Shown here: piece after piece, positions 16,380 through 25,541 of the stretch
Numbering within the stretch: the first letter of the stretch is position 1
Layout: each line of letters begins with the position of its first letter
Origin: Burkholderia ubonensis subsp. mesacidophila
Lineage (GTDB): Bacteria > Pseudomonadota > Gammaproteobacteria > Burkholderiales > Burkholderiaceae
Assembly: GCF_002097715.1 (NCBI RefSeq)
Contig: NZ_CP020740.1
Coordinates: 62,001-126,000, forward strand
Reading direction: 5' to 3'
DNA length: 64,000 bases
Position numbers and translations under genes: made by a program
Notes under the pieces: model-generated
What the model saw: the letters and a program-made list of their open reading frames with translations, nothing else
The model's database searches: none
Told to the model about the DNA's origin: nothing

Positions 16380-17513
16380 CTAGAATTTCTGATTGATAGA
16401 GGTAGAGGCACCGTCAAACGCGACAGCACCGGTTGCGAAGTACGACCCCACGCCAAGTGTCAGGAACATCAGCGCCGCCCCCGCGAGGAGCACGTAATGG
16501 GTCACTTTCGCGTTGCGCCGAACGGCCTCGACAACGCGGGTCAGCGAGTTCTGCCCGAGATCCTTGATGGACTCGACGAACTGATCGCGCCCGGCGGCGT
16601 CGGTCATGATGTCGATCGTGCGTTCCGAGAAGATCCCGGTATCGAGCGCGCGCATCGGTTGGTCTGGGTTCGCCGTCAGTCGCGCGTTCATGCGGTGGAG
16701 GTGCCATCGCATCCACGGATCGGCAGATTTCGTCAATTTGTTCAGCGCTGCGCGCAACGGCATGTTTGAATCAAACAATCCCGCCAACGACACAATCAGC
16801 AGCGCAGCGCGCAGATCGCGGCGATTGCGCCACATCAGCGGCATCGCGTCGACTCGGTTGCGCAGTTCACCGGTCCATCGTTTGAGCGTGTGAAAGTACG
16901 CTGTCACCAACGCCGCAACGATCGAACCCGTCAGCCACCAGTACTCTGCGCAAAACGTGTCGACCGCATAAACGAACTGGCCGAACGCGGACCATTTCTC
17001 CAGTGGTTTCACGTCGAGCGTCGCCGGCAGGATCTCGGCGCCGAATAGCACGAGGAAGCCGTACAGATAGACGAGCAGGAAGGCCGGGTAAGCCATCTGC
17101 ATCGACGTCGTGCCGGACAACACGCCCTTTGCGTGTGCAGCCATCTCCGCAAGCTCGAGGCCCCGTACCGCCGCATCGTCACGCGGCGACTGTCCTGCCA
17201 ACTCCAGCAGCGTGAACTCGTCATTTGGTACAAACGGTTTGATCGCGACCGCGAAATCGTCCCCGGCACGCATGCGCTGTGCGATCTTCTGGAAAGCTAG
17301 CCACGCCATGTTCTTGCGGGAGCGATGCCGCTGCTCCAGCGTCGTCAGTCGCTCGAGTAACGTTTCACTGTTGCGCAGCCCTTTCTTCGCGACGTCGAGG
17401 CGGGTCTCGCGATAGAACATTTCGCGCATAGCGCGAAAGCGCCAGGTCGCGACGCGCATGCGTTCGTTTGCCGGCAACATCATGGAGGCTGAGTAAATGA
17501 GCGACTTCATCAC
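16380..17513 (-). CDS. pilR: Type IVb pilus inner-membrane platform protein PilR
   Basis: A 377-residue GspF/TcpE-type platform protein that links the assembly ATPase to pilin insertion. Transmembrane helices lie near residues 140-160 (PAFLLVYLYGFLVLFG), 188-210 and 345-370, separated by cytoplasmic GspF-like helical bundles. The start overlaps the pilQ stop by 4 bases. The length is normal for PilR. Confidence 0.85.
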   Translation of the reverse strand: MMKSLIYSASMMLPANERMRVATWRFRAMREMFYRETRLDVAKKGLRNSETLLERLTTLEQRHRSRKNMAWLAFQKIAQRMRAGDDFAVAIKPFVPNDEFTLLELAGQSPRDDAAVRGLELAEMAAHAKGVLSGTTSMQMAYPAFLLVYLYGFLVLFGAEILPATLDVKPLEKWSAFGQFVYAVDTFCAEYWWLTGSIVAALVTAYFHTLKRWTGELRNRVDAMPLMWRNRRDLRAALLIVSLAGLFDSNMPLRAALNKLTKSADPWMRWHLHRMNARLTANPDQPMRALDTGIFSERTIDIMTDAAGRDQFVESIKDLGQNSLTRVVEAVRRNAKVTHYVLLAGAALMFLTLGVGSYFATGAVAFDGASTSINQKF

Positions 17514-19771
17514 GACGGCAGCCCCCCACCCGCCTCCGGAAACACGCGATACAGGTCAAACGCGCTCATCGATTCGTCGATGTACCGCGGATCAATAACC
17601 CCACACGCAGCCTTGTACAGCGCGTGCTCATAAACCGTCTTGCCTGTCATGTCCGGGTTGCCAAACTCGGACTTGCGGCTCGTCCGCCACACGTGTTCCG
17701 CTCCGCGCCAGTCGCGCGCCGCGACGCGATCGAGGAATTCAGGCGTCGGCTGGTACAGTTCCATTGCGAGCGTTTGTCCCTTGATCCCGGCTGCCACCTT
17801 GCCCGAACGGGTAAGCAGGCCCGGTCGGCGGCAATGCTGGCACCCCTCTTCGTCGCGGCAAGCCATCTTCGACGTGTCGAGACCGAACTTCTTCTCGAGA
17901 GTGGCGAGTTGCTGCGGCGACAACACGTCGCGTGCCGGCCGCTTGCAGTGCGGACACAACTTCGGAATGAGCTTCTGGTTGCCGACGGCGTTCAGAAATT
18001 TCCCGGACGCGACTTCGTCCATCGGCAGCTTGAGGCGACCGCCCACCAGCCGCATCACCGCACCGATGATGTTGTCCCCGTGCAGCGTGGCCCGAACCGG
18101 GTGACCGGTCAGCGCGAGTTCGGCGACCAGGCCAGCGAGCACCGCATCGCGCACTTCGCCGATCGTCAGGTCGTCGGGGTCCATCCGCATCAGCGTGCGA
18201 ATCACTTCCACGATCTTCCGGTTTGCGTCTTCCTCGGTCTCCCCGGGCCGCCTCTGGATCGAAATATCAGACAACCACGGCGCGGGTATTTCGGACGGCT
18301 CGTTGACTGCAAACTGCTTCTTCCGGTCCCGGTCGGGGAGCAGGTACGACAGTGCGCGCAAGAGCGTCGTCTTGCCGGAACCCGTTTCCCCTGTCAGGAA
18401 GGTCGCCCCGCCGCTGACTTTGCCGAGCGTCTCGATGATCGCCAGTTGGCTCGGCTCCAGGCCCATTTCCTCCGGGAGCAGCACCTTGTAGTTCTTGAAG
18501 TTGCCGTCGAGCAGTCGCAGCGCGACGTCGAAACCGCCGACGGTTGGCGCACTCTGCCAGCGAATATTTACGATATCCATGTGGGCGACCAGCGGGATCA
18601 TCGCGGACTGCGGCGCGGTCGGCTGAAACGTCTCGCCCGAGTTGGTATTGCGTTGGACCAGATCCTGATACGCCGCGGATAGCGCGCGGCGCACCAGCGC
18701 CTTCGGCATCTTGCGGTACGAATAGAGGTCGCCGTCGACGCGCAGCCGCAGCTCGACCTCGTCCACGTAATCGCGGTACTCCCAGTGCGCGTCGGTGGCG
18801 CCGTAGGCATGCGCTGCCTCCAGCACATCGCGAAAGGTGCCGATAGCGCGGGACGATTCGGGAACCACGTTGGCCGCCCGCTGTTTCTCCTTGTCGTAAA
18901 GCGCAGCGATGACGTCTTCGTCCGCGACCATTTCTTCGTGAACGGCAATGTCCGCACGCCCGAGATCCTTCAGATATGTGGCGTACAGCTGGCTCTCGTG
19001 AAAGCGCTGCGTCGTCACGACGATCGAGATCCCGGCCTGCAGCTCGACGGCGATGAACTCGCGGCGCGCCGCGTCGGTGATTCGAAGCGCGGCATTCGGA
19101 TCGCGCTGGCACAAGATCCGCTTGAACTGGAGTGCTTCAGCCGAAACCAATTTCGGCAGACCGATGCCGACCTCCATGGCTGGCGGCTCGACGAGATCCG
19201 GGCCGACACGGCGAATCGTGGGGGGCTCGTCAGCCTCGGACGTCGGGCACGCCTCAGTCGCGTCGTCTACACGCACGTCGCCCGTCGGCCGCTCTGCCAC
19301 GGGGTCCATCACCTCATCCGCATCTTCTCGGTTCGTGAGCGTGCGCATATCATCGCCCTCGCCCCTTGATTGCGGTTGGTCGGCACCCGTCACCGGCGTT
19401 GCAACGACATCGGCGCTGCCCGGATCAGAAGCCGCATGCGCGTGGCGGTCTTCTCGTACCGGTGCAAACGGCGCATCGTCGACAACGACGACGTCTTCGA
19501 CGTCCGCCTCCGCCATTCGCAACAGCATACCCATCGTCATCGGCTGACCTTCCATCGCCTGACGCGGGTTCTTCGGCTTGCTGGTCGACCTGAACCGCGG
19601 CTCCTGCGGCTCGAACGGCGACGCTGGTTCATCGATATCAGCGGGTGGCTTGCCGACGATCGGCATTGCGCCGGCGGACGGCTCGATAAAGCCGGCCTTC
19701 AATGCTTTGAGCCGTCCAAAAAGGCCGCGCTTGGCCTTCTCCGGAACTTCGTGATCTGCGAACATGCTCAT
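17510..19771 (-). CDS. pilQ: Type IVb pilus assembly ATPase PilQ
   Basis: A 753-residue GspE/VirB11-superfamily ATPase driving pilin polymerisation. An acidic N-terminal extension of about 220 residues is longer than in most PilQ. Walker A GETGSGKTT lies near residue 460, Asp/His boxes follow, and a tetracysteine zinc site (CPHC near 606, CQHC near 640) marks it as an assembly rather than a retraction ATPase. GGGAGGG precedes the ATG, which overlaps the pilP stop by 4 bases. It is the only complete secretion ATPase seen in the window. Confidence 0.9.
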   Translation of the reverse strand: MSMFADHEVPEKAKRGLFGRLKALKAGFIEPSAGAMPIVGKPPADIDEPASPFEPQEPRFRSTSKPKNPRQAMEGQPMTMGMLLRMAEADVEDVVVVDDAPFAPVREDRHAHAASDPGSADVVATPVTGADQPQSRGEGDDMRTLTNREDADEVMDPVAERPTGDVRVDDATEACPTSEADEPPTIRRVGPDLVEPPAMEVGIGLPKLVSAEALQFKRILCQRDPNAALRITDAARREFIAVELQAGISIVVTTQRFHESQLYATYLKDLGRADIAVHEEMVADEDVIAALYDKEKQRAANVVPESSRAIGTFRDVLEAAHAYGATDAHWEYRDYVDEVELRLRVDGDLYSYRKMPKALVRRALSAAYQDLVQRNTNSGETFQPTAPQSAMIPLVAHMDIVNIRWQSAPTVGGFDVALRLLDGNFKNYKVLLPEEMGLEPSQLAIIETLGKVSGGATFLTGETGSGKTTLLRALSYLLPDRDRKKQFAVNEPSEIPAPWLSDISIQRRPGETEEDANRKIVEVIRTLMRMDPDDLTIGEVRDAVLAGLVAELALTGHPVRATLHGDNIIGAVMRLVGGRLKLPMDEVASGKFLNAVGNQKLIPKLCPHCKRPARDVLSPQQLATLEKKFGLDTSKMACRDEEGCQHCRRPGLLTRSGKVAAGIKGQTLAMELYQPTPEFLDRVAARDWRGAEHVWRTSRKSEFGNPDMTGKTVYEHALYKAACGVIDPRYIDESMSAFDLYRVFPEAGGGLPS

Positions 19772-20352
19772 TGCGCCCTCCCGATCGGCGTACCGGGCAG
19801 CGGCCCTCCTCCCGGCAACGGAGAATTAAGATCGATCAGTGATCGAATCGCGGTCGTCGCTGCGGACGGGACCGGCGCAACACCACGAATCGGCTCCTTT
19901 CGGGTGCTGCCGCCTTCGGCGACCGTCACGGTGTAGCCGTCCACATTCTTGACGACCCAGCCATTGAGCAAGGTCGTGCCAACGTGCGCCGGATAGATCG
20001 CATCTCGATACGCGTACAGAACGTACGAACCGGTCTCGTCGCGATACGCGCCCAGAAACGACACGGGCTCTGCGCTGGCTCGAGGGGCGCGCGCCGGCTT
20101 ATCCGCCGGTTTCGGGGTCCCTGGGACGGCAGGGCCGCTTGCCGAAATACCAGGTTGCAGCGTCGTCATGCCGCCAGCGTTTGGTGGGAGTGCCGAAGCG
20201 CCCGGTGCGCCTCCGGACAGCTGACGCACGACGTTGGCTCGCGCAATCTGGTCGATATCGTCGATCGACAGGCGAGGCGCTGCCGGGTCCGCGTGGGCGG
20301 TCACGGCGACCCCTACACCCGCAACGACGAGTGCGTGCTTAATCGTAAACAT
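19768..20352 (-). CDS. pilP: Type IVb pilus periplasmic protein PilP
   Basis: A 194-residue exported protein with a signal peptide (MFTIKHALVVAGVGVAVTAHA), a Pro/Ala-rich linker and a C-terminal GspC/PilP-like beta domain (LNGWVVKNVDGYTVTVAEGG). PilP aligns the inner-membrane complex with the secretin PilN. The start at 20352 has AAAGG upstream and overlaps the pilO end by 14 bases. A longer frame from 20430 would bury the signal peptide. Confidence 0.8.
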   Translation of the reverse strand: MFTIKHALVVAGVGVAVTAHADPAAPRLSIDDIDQIARANVVRQLSGGAPGASALPPNAGGMTTLQPGISASGPAVPGTPKPADKPARAPRASAEPVSFLGAYRDETGSYVLYAYRDAIYPAHVGTTLLNGWVVKNVDGYTVTVAEGGSTRKEPIRGVAPVPSAATTAIRSLIDLNSPLPGGGPLPGTPIGRAQ

Positions 20353-21670
20353 AGAATTTGCCTTTCGCGGTGAAATGGACGCCATACGGCGAGTCGCCTG
20401 TTTCGCTGTTCGTCGTCGCCCCAACCGCATCGTTGAGACGGAGTTCGACTTTCAGTGATTCGAGCGTCATGTTGGGCGGAAGCTTCGCGAGCAGCGGGGC
20501 TTGCCAGCGAAAGCCCTCGATCGCCCAGTCGCCCTGCTTGATCAAGCGGCCGCCGTGACCGCCCTGTCCGCCGGCAGGGGCATCAACAAGGAGCGGGCGG
20601 GCTTCGCCGAGCGTTACGGTGTAACCGTATGCGCGGAGATCGAACGGATGCGACGACATGCGCTGCGGCGGCGTTTGCAGCATCTCGATGAAGGCCTGTT
20701 CCGACGGCCATTGGGACGACTCCTCGGGCGACAGCATGTGCACCTTGGGAACCGCCGGCCCGCGCGCAGTGGACGTGCGCCCGTCCCGCGAAAACGTCAC
20801 TGGTCGCATCGCCGGTGTCGCCGCCCCGTCAAAATCCTCGAACGTGCCGCCTTGCCGCCGAAAGGTCATCGTGCAATAGCCAGACGACGGACAATCCGCC
20901 TCCCTGAAAATCCACCCTTTGCGCACTGTTTCACTGCCACCCACGGCCACGAGCAAGGCGGGCGCAAGCGCCGATGCACGCGGCAATGCGTGTGAGAACG
21001 TGCCGCGTACGGCTTCGGCATAACGCTCGGCGTAAGTCGGCACGTGTGGAGGCGGCGGCGGCGGTGACAAAACGTCCATCAGCTTCAGACCGCCGAAGAC
21101 GGTTGTGCCCACGATAGCGAGCACCGGAAGCGCCGTCGGAATCGCAACCGGAACCTTCGCGATCCGCCCGGCTTTCCGGTTCGCGAGCAGCTCGCTCGCT
21201 TGAAAAGGTTCGTCGACGTCGCTCACCTGGTCGCCGACGCCCAGCGTCGCCAGCGGCAGATTGCTGCGCAGGCATTCCTGTTCAATCTCGAGCCGGCGCG
21301 CCTGTGCGGTTTCGGGGGACAACACCTCGTCGCTTCGGACCGCACCGCGCACCACGAACACTGCGTGCACGCGTACGCCGTCCTGCAGCAGCACCAGCGC
21401 CGCAGGCCTGGACTTGATTCGATCGTGCAGCGCAATTCGCGCGGCTCCCGAATACAGCCGCGCGCCCTTGACGTCGGCTGGCTCGGGCATGGCGAAGCCG
21501 CCGATCAGCTCCGTTCCGACCTTGTACTCGACGAAATGGGTCGCATCAAAAGCGTCGGCGTAGCGGCGCCGGTCGGCGCGCCCGCCCTTGACGGGGTAGG
21601 CCCGCCAGTCGAGGCCGAAGACGAGCCGCGCGCGTTTGTCAGTCGGCAGGGGTTCCGTAATGTGCATCAT
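20339..21670 (-). CDS. pilO: Type IVb pilus biogenesis protein PilO
   Basis: A 443-residue PilO2-type protein. The N-terminal cytoplasmic region (about 1-180) is actin/PilM-like in character, a hydrophobic helix follows (VPVAIPTALPVLAIVGTTVFGG, about 182-203), then a Pro-run and a periplasmic domain. It forms the inner-membrane assembly complex with PilP, PilR and PilQ. It begins 4 bases after the pilN stop. Confidence 0.8.
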   Translation of the reverse strand: MMHITEPLPTDKRARLVFGLDWRAYPVKGGRADRRRYADAFDATHFVEYKVGTELIGGFAMPEPADVKGARLYSGAARIALHDRIKSRPAALVLLQDGVRVHAVFVVRGAVRSDEVLSPETAQARRLEIEQECLRSNLPLATLGVGDQVSDVDEPFQASELLANRKAGRIAKVPVAIPTALPVLAIVGTTVFGGLKLMDVLSPPPPPPHVPTYAERYAEAVRGTFSHALPRASALAPALLVAVGGSETVRKGWIFREADCPSSGYCTMTFRRQGGTFEDFDGAATPAMRPVTFSRDGRTSTARGPAVPKVHMLSPEESSQWPSEQAFIEMLQTPPQRMSSHPFDLRAYGYTVTLGEARPLLVDAPAGGQGGHGGRLIKQGDWAIEGFRWQAPLLAKLPPNMTLESLKVELRLNDAVGATTNSETGDSPYGVHFTAKGKFYVYD

Positions 21671-21674
21671 TGCG

Positions 21675-23279
21675 TCACATCGACGGAACGACCGTCGCCT
21701 TCAGCATGATGATCTGGAACGTCTTCGACTTGTTCCAGGCCCCGGTAAACCCGCCGATGCCAGAATTCGTCGTGCTGTCCGCGTGGTCTGTCATCGCTCC
21801 ATACAGAACGACCGTCTGCCCGTCCGACAACGCGATCGTCTGGTCGTCCTTGGTGCCGATAGTGTGCGCCAGCTGGATCTGTTGCTGCGTCTGGCCGGAT
21901 CCGACACCAGCGCTCGTGAAGGGCCCGTTCAGCTTCGAGCTATCCGCCCAGTACGCGAGAACGATTTGATTGTGGTCGTTGACCGCCGGCAGTACGTTCA
22001 CGAAATCACCGGTCGTGATCGTGCCCGGCGTCAGGCCCGGTACGCCACCCGATGTCGAGTTGAGGGTGCCGGCTGACGGCGCCGTCGAGCGCAGGTAGTC
22101 GTCGCTCTGGAACGAGGCGACCGACACGGGCAGCCCGTTCAGCGTCATTTTGGTTAACGTATTGTCCTGCACGGTTCGGCCGTACTTGTTGAGCGCATTG
22201 ACCACTGCGTTTGTACCGGAGAACGGCGCGTCCGGGCGCAACACCGAGACCCCGACGGAGCCGCCGCCCGTCGCGATCGACGTCGGCGACATGAAGCTGA
22301 TCGCGTAGCGCGCGAGGCCTGCATGCATCGACTGAAACACAACGTCCGCATTCATGCCCGCCTGGCTGCCGTTATTCAGCGCGATCTGGATCGTGCGTAC
22401 CGTGATCGCGACCTGGCGCGTCGATATGGCGTTCTCGCGCTGCAACAGCTTGCCGATGTTGTCCGCCGCTTCCTTCGTGTCGCGCACCATCACGAGTCGA
22501 CTCTGCGGGTTCACGCTGACACGACCCATCGGCGAGCGCAGCTTTTCGATTTCCGCGGTAATGGCCGCGATCTGGTCGAAATCGCCCTCCCGCCCTGTCG
22601 AGGTCTGCGCAGAGAACGAACCGGTGTTGCCGCCGGACCCGCCGCCCGAGCCGCCGTTGGACTGATTGCCCGTCGACGTGTCCATACCCTTGCTCATCGT
22701 CGATTTGATCGACACCTTGCCCGGGATCGCAGCGATCTGGTACATCCGCGTCACAAACCGGGACACGTTGATCGTGCCGCCGTCGAACGACCAGTCGAGA
22801 CCGAGATCGGACGTCATGCTCTTCATGTAGAGGCCGACCTTGCCGGTAAAGGCTTGGCGGTAGACGGGTTCTTCCGTCTTCGCGCCGCTGCTTTGGGTCT
22901 TCCCGTCACCTTGGCCAGGCACGAGCGAGTCACGCGACACGAACACGTCCGGGCTCAGATGCACCGGATAGCCAGTGGCCGTCGAAACCAGCGTCGCGAT
23001 TTGCTTTATTCCAAGGTTCGCCGGAAGCGTAACGGCCTTCTCGCGGAACACGGCGGGCAGCGTTGCCTCGTACGCAAGTGGGACGAGTCTGTCACCAAGG
23101 AAGGCAGTCGGCACGTCCTCGACGAGCGCCATCGACGCCGGGCCCTTCGCCAGTGCGTCGCTGATCACGCGATGCGCGGCATCGTAACTGTCATTCACGT
23201 CCTGCTGCGTCACCGCACAGCCGGCGGCCAGCAGAGCGGCCCCGATCGCCACGGCGGATTTCAAAAGGTGCATGCGCAT
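21675..23279 (-). CDS. pilN: Outer-membrane secretin lipoprotein PilN
   Basis: A 534-residue type IVb secretin. The lipoprotein signal peptide ends in LAAGC. N-domain modules follow (about 60-180), then a Gly/Ser-rich low-complexity loop near 215-240, and the secretin core with conserved stretches (TREGDFDQIAAITAEIEKL, RTVQDNTLTKMTLNGLPV, NVLPAVNDHNQIVLAYW). It forms the gated outer-membrane pore for the pilus. The ATG at 23279 gives a proper lipoprotein leader. Confidence 0.9.
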   Translation of the reverse strand: MRMHLLKSAVAIGAALLAAGCAVTQQDVNDSYDAAHRVISDALAKGPASMALVEDVPTAFLGDRLVPLAYEATLPAVFREKAVTLPANLGIKQIATLVSTATGYPVHLSPDVFVSRDSLVPGQGDGKTQSSGAKTEEPVYRQAFTGKVGLYMKSMTSDLGLDWSFDGGTINVSRFVTRMYQIAAIPGKVSIKSTMSKGMDTSTGNQSNGGSGGGSGGNTGSFSAQTSTGREGDFDQIAAITAEIEKLRSPMGRVSVNPQSRLVMVRDTKEAADNIGKLLQRENAISTRQVAITVRTIQIALNNGSQAGMNADVVFQSMHAGLARYAISFMSPTSIATGGGSVGVSVLRPDAPFSGTNAVVNALNKYGRTVQDNTLTKMTLNGLPVSVASFQSDDYLRSTAPSAGTLNSTSGGVPGLTPGTITTGDFVNVLPAVNDHNQIVLAYWADSSKLNGPFTSAGVGSGQTQQQIQLAHTIGTKDDQTIALSDGQTVVLYGAMTDHADSTTNSGIGGFTGAWNKSKTFQIIMLKATVVPSM

Positions 23280-23284
23280 GGTTC

Positions 23285-23830
23285 TCAGTCCTGGCAGTTG
23301 CCCGCGCGCGCGATCACGCGGATGACGTTGTTGGTGTGTCGGCACGCGCGCGTGGGCGTGCGCATGTGGTTCGTGGCCTTCATGACCTGCTCGAGGACAG
23401 ACGTGAAGTCTCCCGAGAACGCTGCGTTGAACTCGAGCGGCAGGTCGTCATCAATCTTCCAGGCCAGTTGCCAGCCCTGTTGCTGCAGCCAGCGATCGAG
23501 CGCATCGCGCAGGTTGACGTCCTGCGGCGTAACCGAAAAGGTCAGCGTGCTGGGAGACCGCGGCGCTCCCGCTCCAGGCAGCACGACCGCGGCAACATCG
23601 GTCGCGTTCGACGCCTGACTCGAAAAGGCGTTGGCTGCCGGCGCAGCGACAGCTGGCGTTGCGTCCGGCGAGCCGCTCACTGCCGATGGCTGAGCCGTAG
23701 CTTTCGGCGCCGCGGTAAGAAGCTGCCAACCGTCAGGATCAACTGCCGCACGAACATGAACGGCCGTTGCGAAGAGGGACACGGCAGCGAGGACGCGCAC
23801 CAGCGCGCGGGTTCGGGTGGTGATCTGCAT
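23285..23830 (-). CDS. TcpQ/PilL C-terminal-type pilus protein
   Basis: A 181-residue exported protein: signal peptide (RALVRVLAAVSLFATAVHVRAA), low-complexity linker, then a TcpQ-C domain in the last 85 residues (LTFSVTPQDVNLRDALDRWL, WQLAWKIDDDLPLEF, FSGDFTSVLEQVM). TcpQ-type domains help secretins reach the outer membrane. In R64 this domain is the end of PilL, a much larger lipoprotein, so here PilL functions may be split between this gene and the one at 24255. It starts 2 bases after the transglycosylase stop. Confidence 0.75.
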   Translation of the reverse strand: MQITTRTRALVRVLAAVSLFATAVHVRAAVDPDGWQLLTAAPKATAQPSAVSGSPDATPAVAAPAANAFSSQASNATDVAAVVLPGAGAPRSPSTLTFSVTPQDVNLRDALDRWLQQQGWQLAWKIDDDLPLEFNAAFSGDFTSVLEQVMKATNHMRTPTRACRHTNNVIRVIARAGNCQD

Positions 23831-23832
23831 GA

Positions 23833-24258
23833 TTAATGGCCCTGTTGCATAAGGCGGCGATAGATCGCGCTCGCGTAGACGAGCTGCTTTGAAGGGGTGA
23901 CCGCGTTGTACGCACCGACCGCCTTCCAGTTCGGCCCGAATTGCTTGATGTTCGACGCGAGAATCCACGCGCCGACGTACGCGCTCACGCACCCGTTGAA
24001 CAGGTTTTCGCGACGGATCCCGTACTGCGCGAGCTTCGGCAGCCAGGACGAATTGATCTGCATCAGGCCGATGTCCTCGCTGCCGTTGGAATTGCGATTG
24101 ATCGCATCGGGACGCATACCCGATTCGTGCTGGGCGATCGCACGCAGCAGCCGAGGATTCAGCTGGTGGTACATTGCCGCGTCGTCAATGCAGTCGGCGC
24201 GACCCGCTATCGCGACGCCGAACAGGGTGCACGTGAGAATCAAATGACGGACGGTCAC
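23833..24258 (-). CDS. Lytic transglycosylase (PilT/VirB1-type)
   Basis: A 141-residue exported SLT-fold enzyme that opens peptidoglycan for envelope machines. Signal peptide to about residue 21; catalytic Glu45 in AQHESGM; then GSEDIGLMQINSSWL and the YNAVTPSK region typical of VirB1/IpgF/PilT-type enzymes. It overlaps the upstream gene by 4 bases. It is the first of two such enzymes in the operon. Confidence 0.85.
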   Translation of the reverse strand: MTVRHLILTCTLFGVAIAGRADCIDDAAMYHQLNPRLLRAIAQHESGMRPDAINRNSNGSEDIGLMQINSSWLPKLAQYGIRRENLFNGCVSAYVGAWILASNIKQFGPNWKAVGAYNAVTPSKQLVYASAIYRRLMQQGH

Positions 24259-25541
24259 GGCGCAGACTCTCCTTTCGATTGCGCCACCGCGGAAGACCCT
24301 GCCGGACTCGCGGGCGGCACTTCCCGATACGTCACCTCATGGCGGCGCTTGACGTTGATCGTATTGCCGTCGGCCGTCACGATGAACTCATCGCCCGTGC
24401 CTTCGAACATGTAGTAGCGGCCCTTCTGCTCGCCCGTGCCCAGGTGACGCGGGTCGGTCACGCTGACCTTCACCACGGATTCGGCGAACTTGAAGAACGT
24501 GCGCCCTTCGCGATCGAACACACCTTCGAGACGCACACGGCTCGCCTGGTCGAAGTCGTAGACGGTCTTCGCATCGCGCGTGACCTCGACGCGGTTGGTC
24601 GCGTCGGCCACCACGAAGCGCTCCGCCCGATCGATCGTCATGACGCCAGTGGCGTCATCCCAACTGGTGCGCAATATTTTTCCGTCCGGCGTCTTGAACG
24701 TTACGGCTTTGGCCGGCTTCGACGTGAAGCGGATCTGCATATGCGTGTCGTCGCCGTCCCGGATCGCCTGCGCACCAAAGCGTTCTGCGAGGCGCGAAGC
24801 CGGGGCCGGTTCGGCCGAGACACGCGCGACGATACTGTTCAACCCTGCTTCGTCGGCATCGCGGTTCGACGACGCGTAGTTCAAGGCCGCGGACTTCGGC
24901 GGATCGCGATGCAAGCGTATGTGCCGCGAACCGAAATCGACGTCGGCGTACAGCCCGGTTTGCGTCATCAGGCGATCGAGCGCCTGCATCCAGTTCTCGC
25001 CATCACGCGTGCCGAACAGCTCTGACGTCGTCAGGTCCACGTCCTTCTGCGCCGACCCGGTCCAGCCCTGCGGGACAAGCGACTTGACGACGTTGCCGAC
25101 CGGCATCGACGCGTGAAGCGCGCGGACTGGTGCGAGCGCGGTCCGCGTGCCGATCAGCACCAGCCGGTTCGTGAAACCGTCGAATCCGGCCGGCTGATCG
25201 TCTTTCATTGCTGGTAGCGCGCCGGTACCACCGATGAACGTGTTCGCTTTCTTCCAGCGGGCCGTGGCCGAATGGGTACCGACCTTGTAGGTGATCGACG
25301 CCGGCGTGCCTTCGACGACCACATACGGGCCTTCGGTATGGCCACCTTCGGCGACGATGACCTGGCCCGCGCGCGGCTGGATATAGGTCTTCGCTCCGTC
25401 GTTGAAGATGAGCGCCGGCCTTTCGGAGATGCCGCCCAGGATGTCGTAGTCGAAGTCGAACGGATCCGTGTTCGCCGCCGAGGCGGATGCGCATACGATC
25501 ACCGACGCGGCGCACGCGAGTAACTTAGTCGTGTGCTTCAC
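24255..25541 (-). CDS. PilL/TrbG-like envelope protein with a TcpQ-like middle
   Basis: A 428-residue exported protein (signal peptide MKHTTKLLACAASVIVCASASA). Residues about 35-95 resemble a VirB9 C-terminal beta domain (PALIFNDGAKTYIQP, YVVVEGTPASITYKVG). Residues about 150-215 look like a secretin N-domain/TcpQ segment (LTTSELFGTRDGENWMQALD). The C-terminal part again looks VirB9-like (GVFDREGRTFFKFAE, FIVTADGNTINVKRR). It would bridge the VirB8-10 and pilus parts of the operon. All domain calls here are by eye. Confidence 0.55.
   Translation of the reverse strand: MKHTTKLLACAASVIVCASASAANTDPFDFDYDILGGISERPALIFNDGAKTYIQPRAGQVIVAEGGHTEGPYVVVEGTPASITYKVGTHSATARWKKANTFIGGTGALPAMKDDQPAGFDGFTNRLVLIGTRTALAPVRALHASMPVGNVVKSLVPQGWTGSAQKDVDLTTSELFGTRDGENWMQALDRLMTQTGLYADVDFGSRHIRLHRDPPKSAALNYASSNRDADEAGLNSIVARVSAEPAPASRLAERFGAQAIRDGDDTHMQIRFTSKPAKAVTFKTPDGKILRTSWDDATGVMTIDRAERFVVADATNRVEVTRDAKTVYDFDQASRVRLEGVFDREGRTFFKFAESVVKVSVTDPRHLGTGEQKGRYYMFEGTGDEFIVTADGNTINVKRRHEVTYREVPPASPAGSSAVAQSKGESAP

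Noticed and set aside
22323..23618. A 431-codon frame opposite pilN
   Set aside because: It is antisense to a clear secretin gene and its composition is Arg/His-rich noise.
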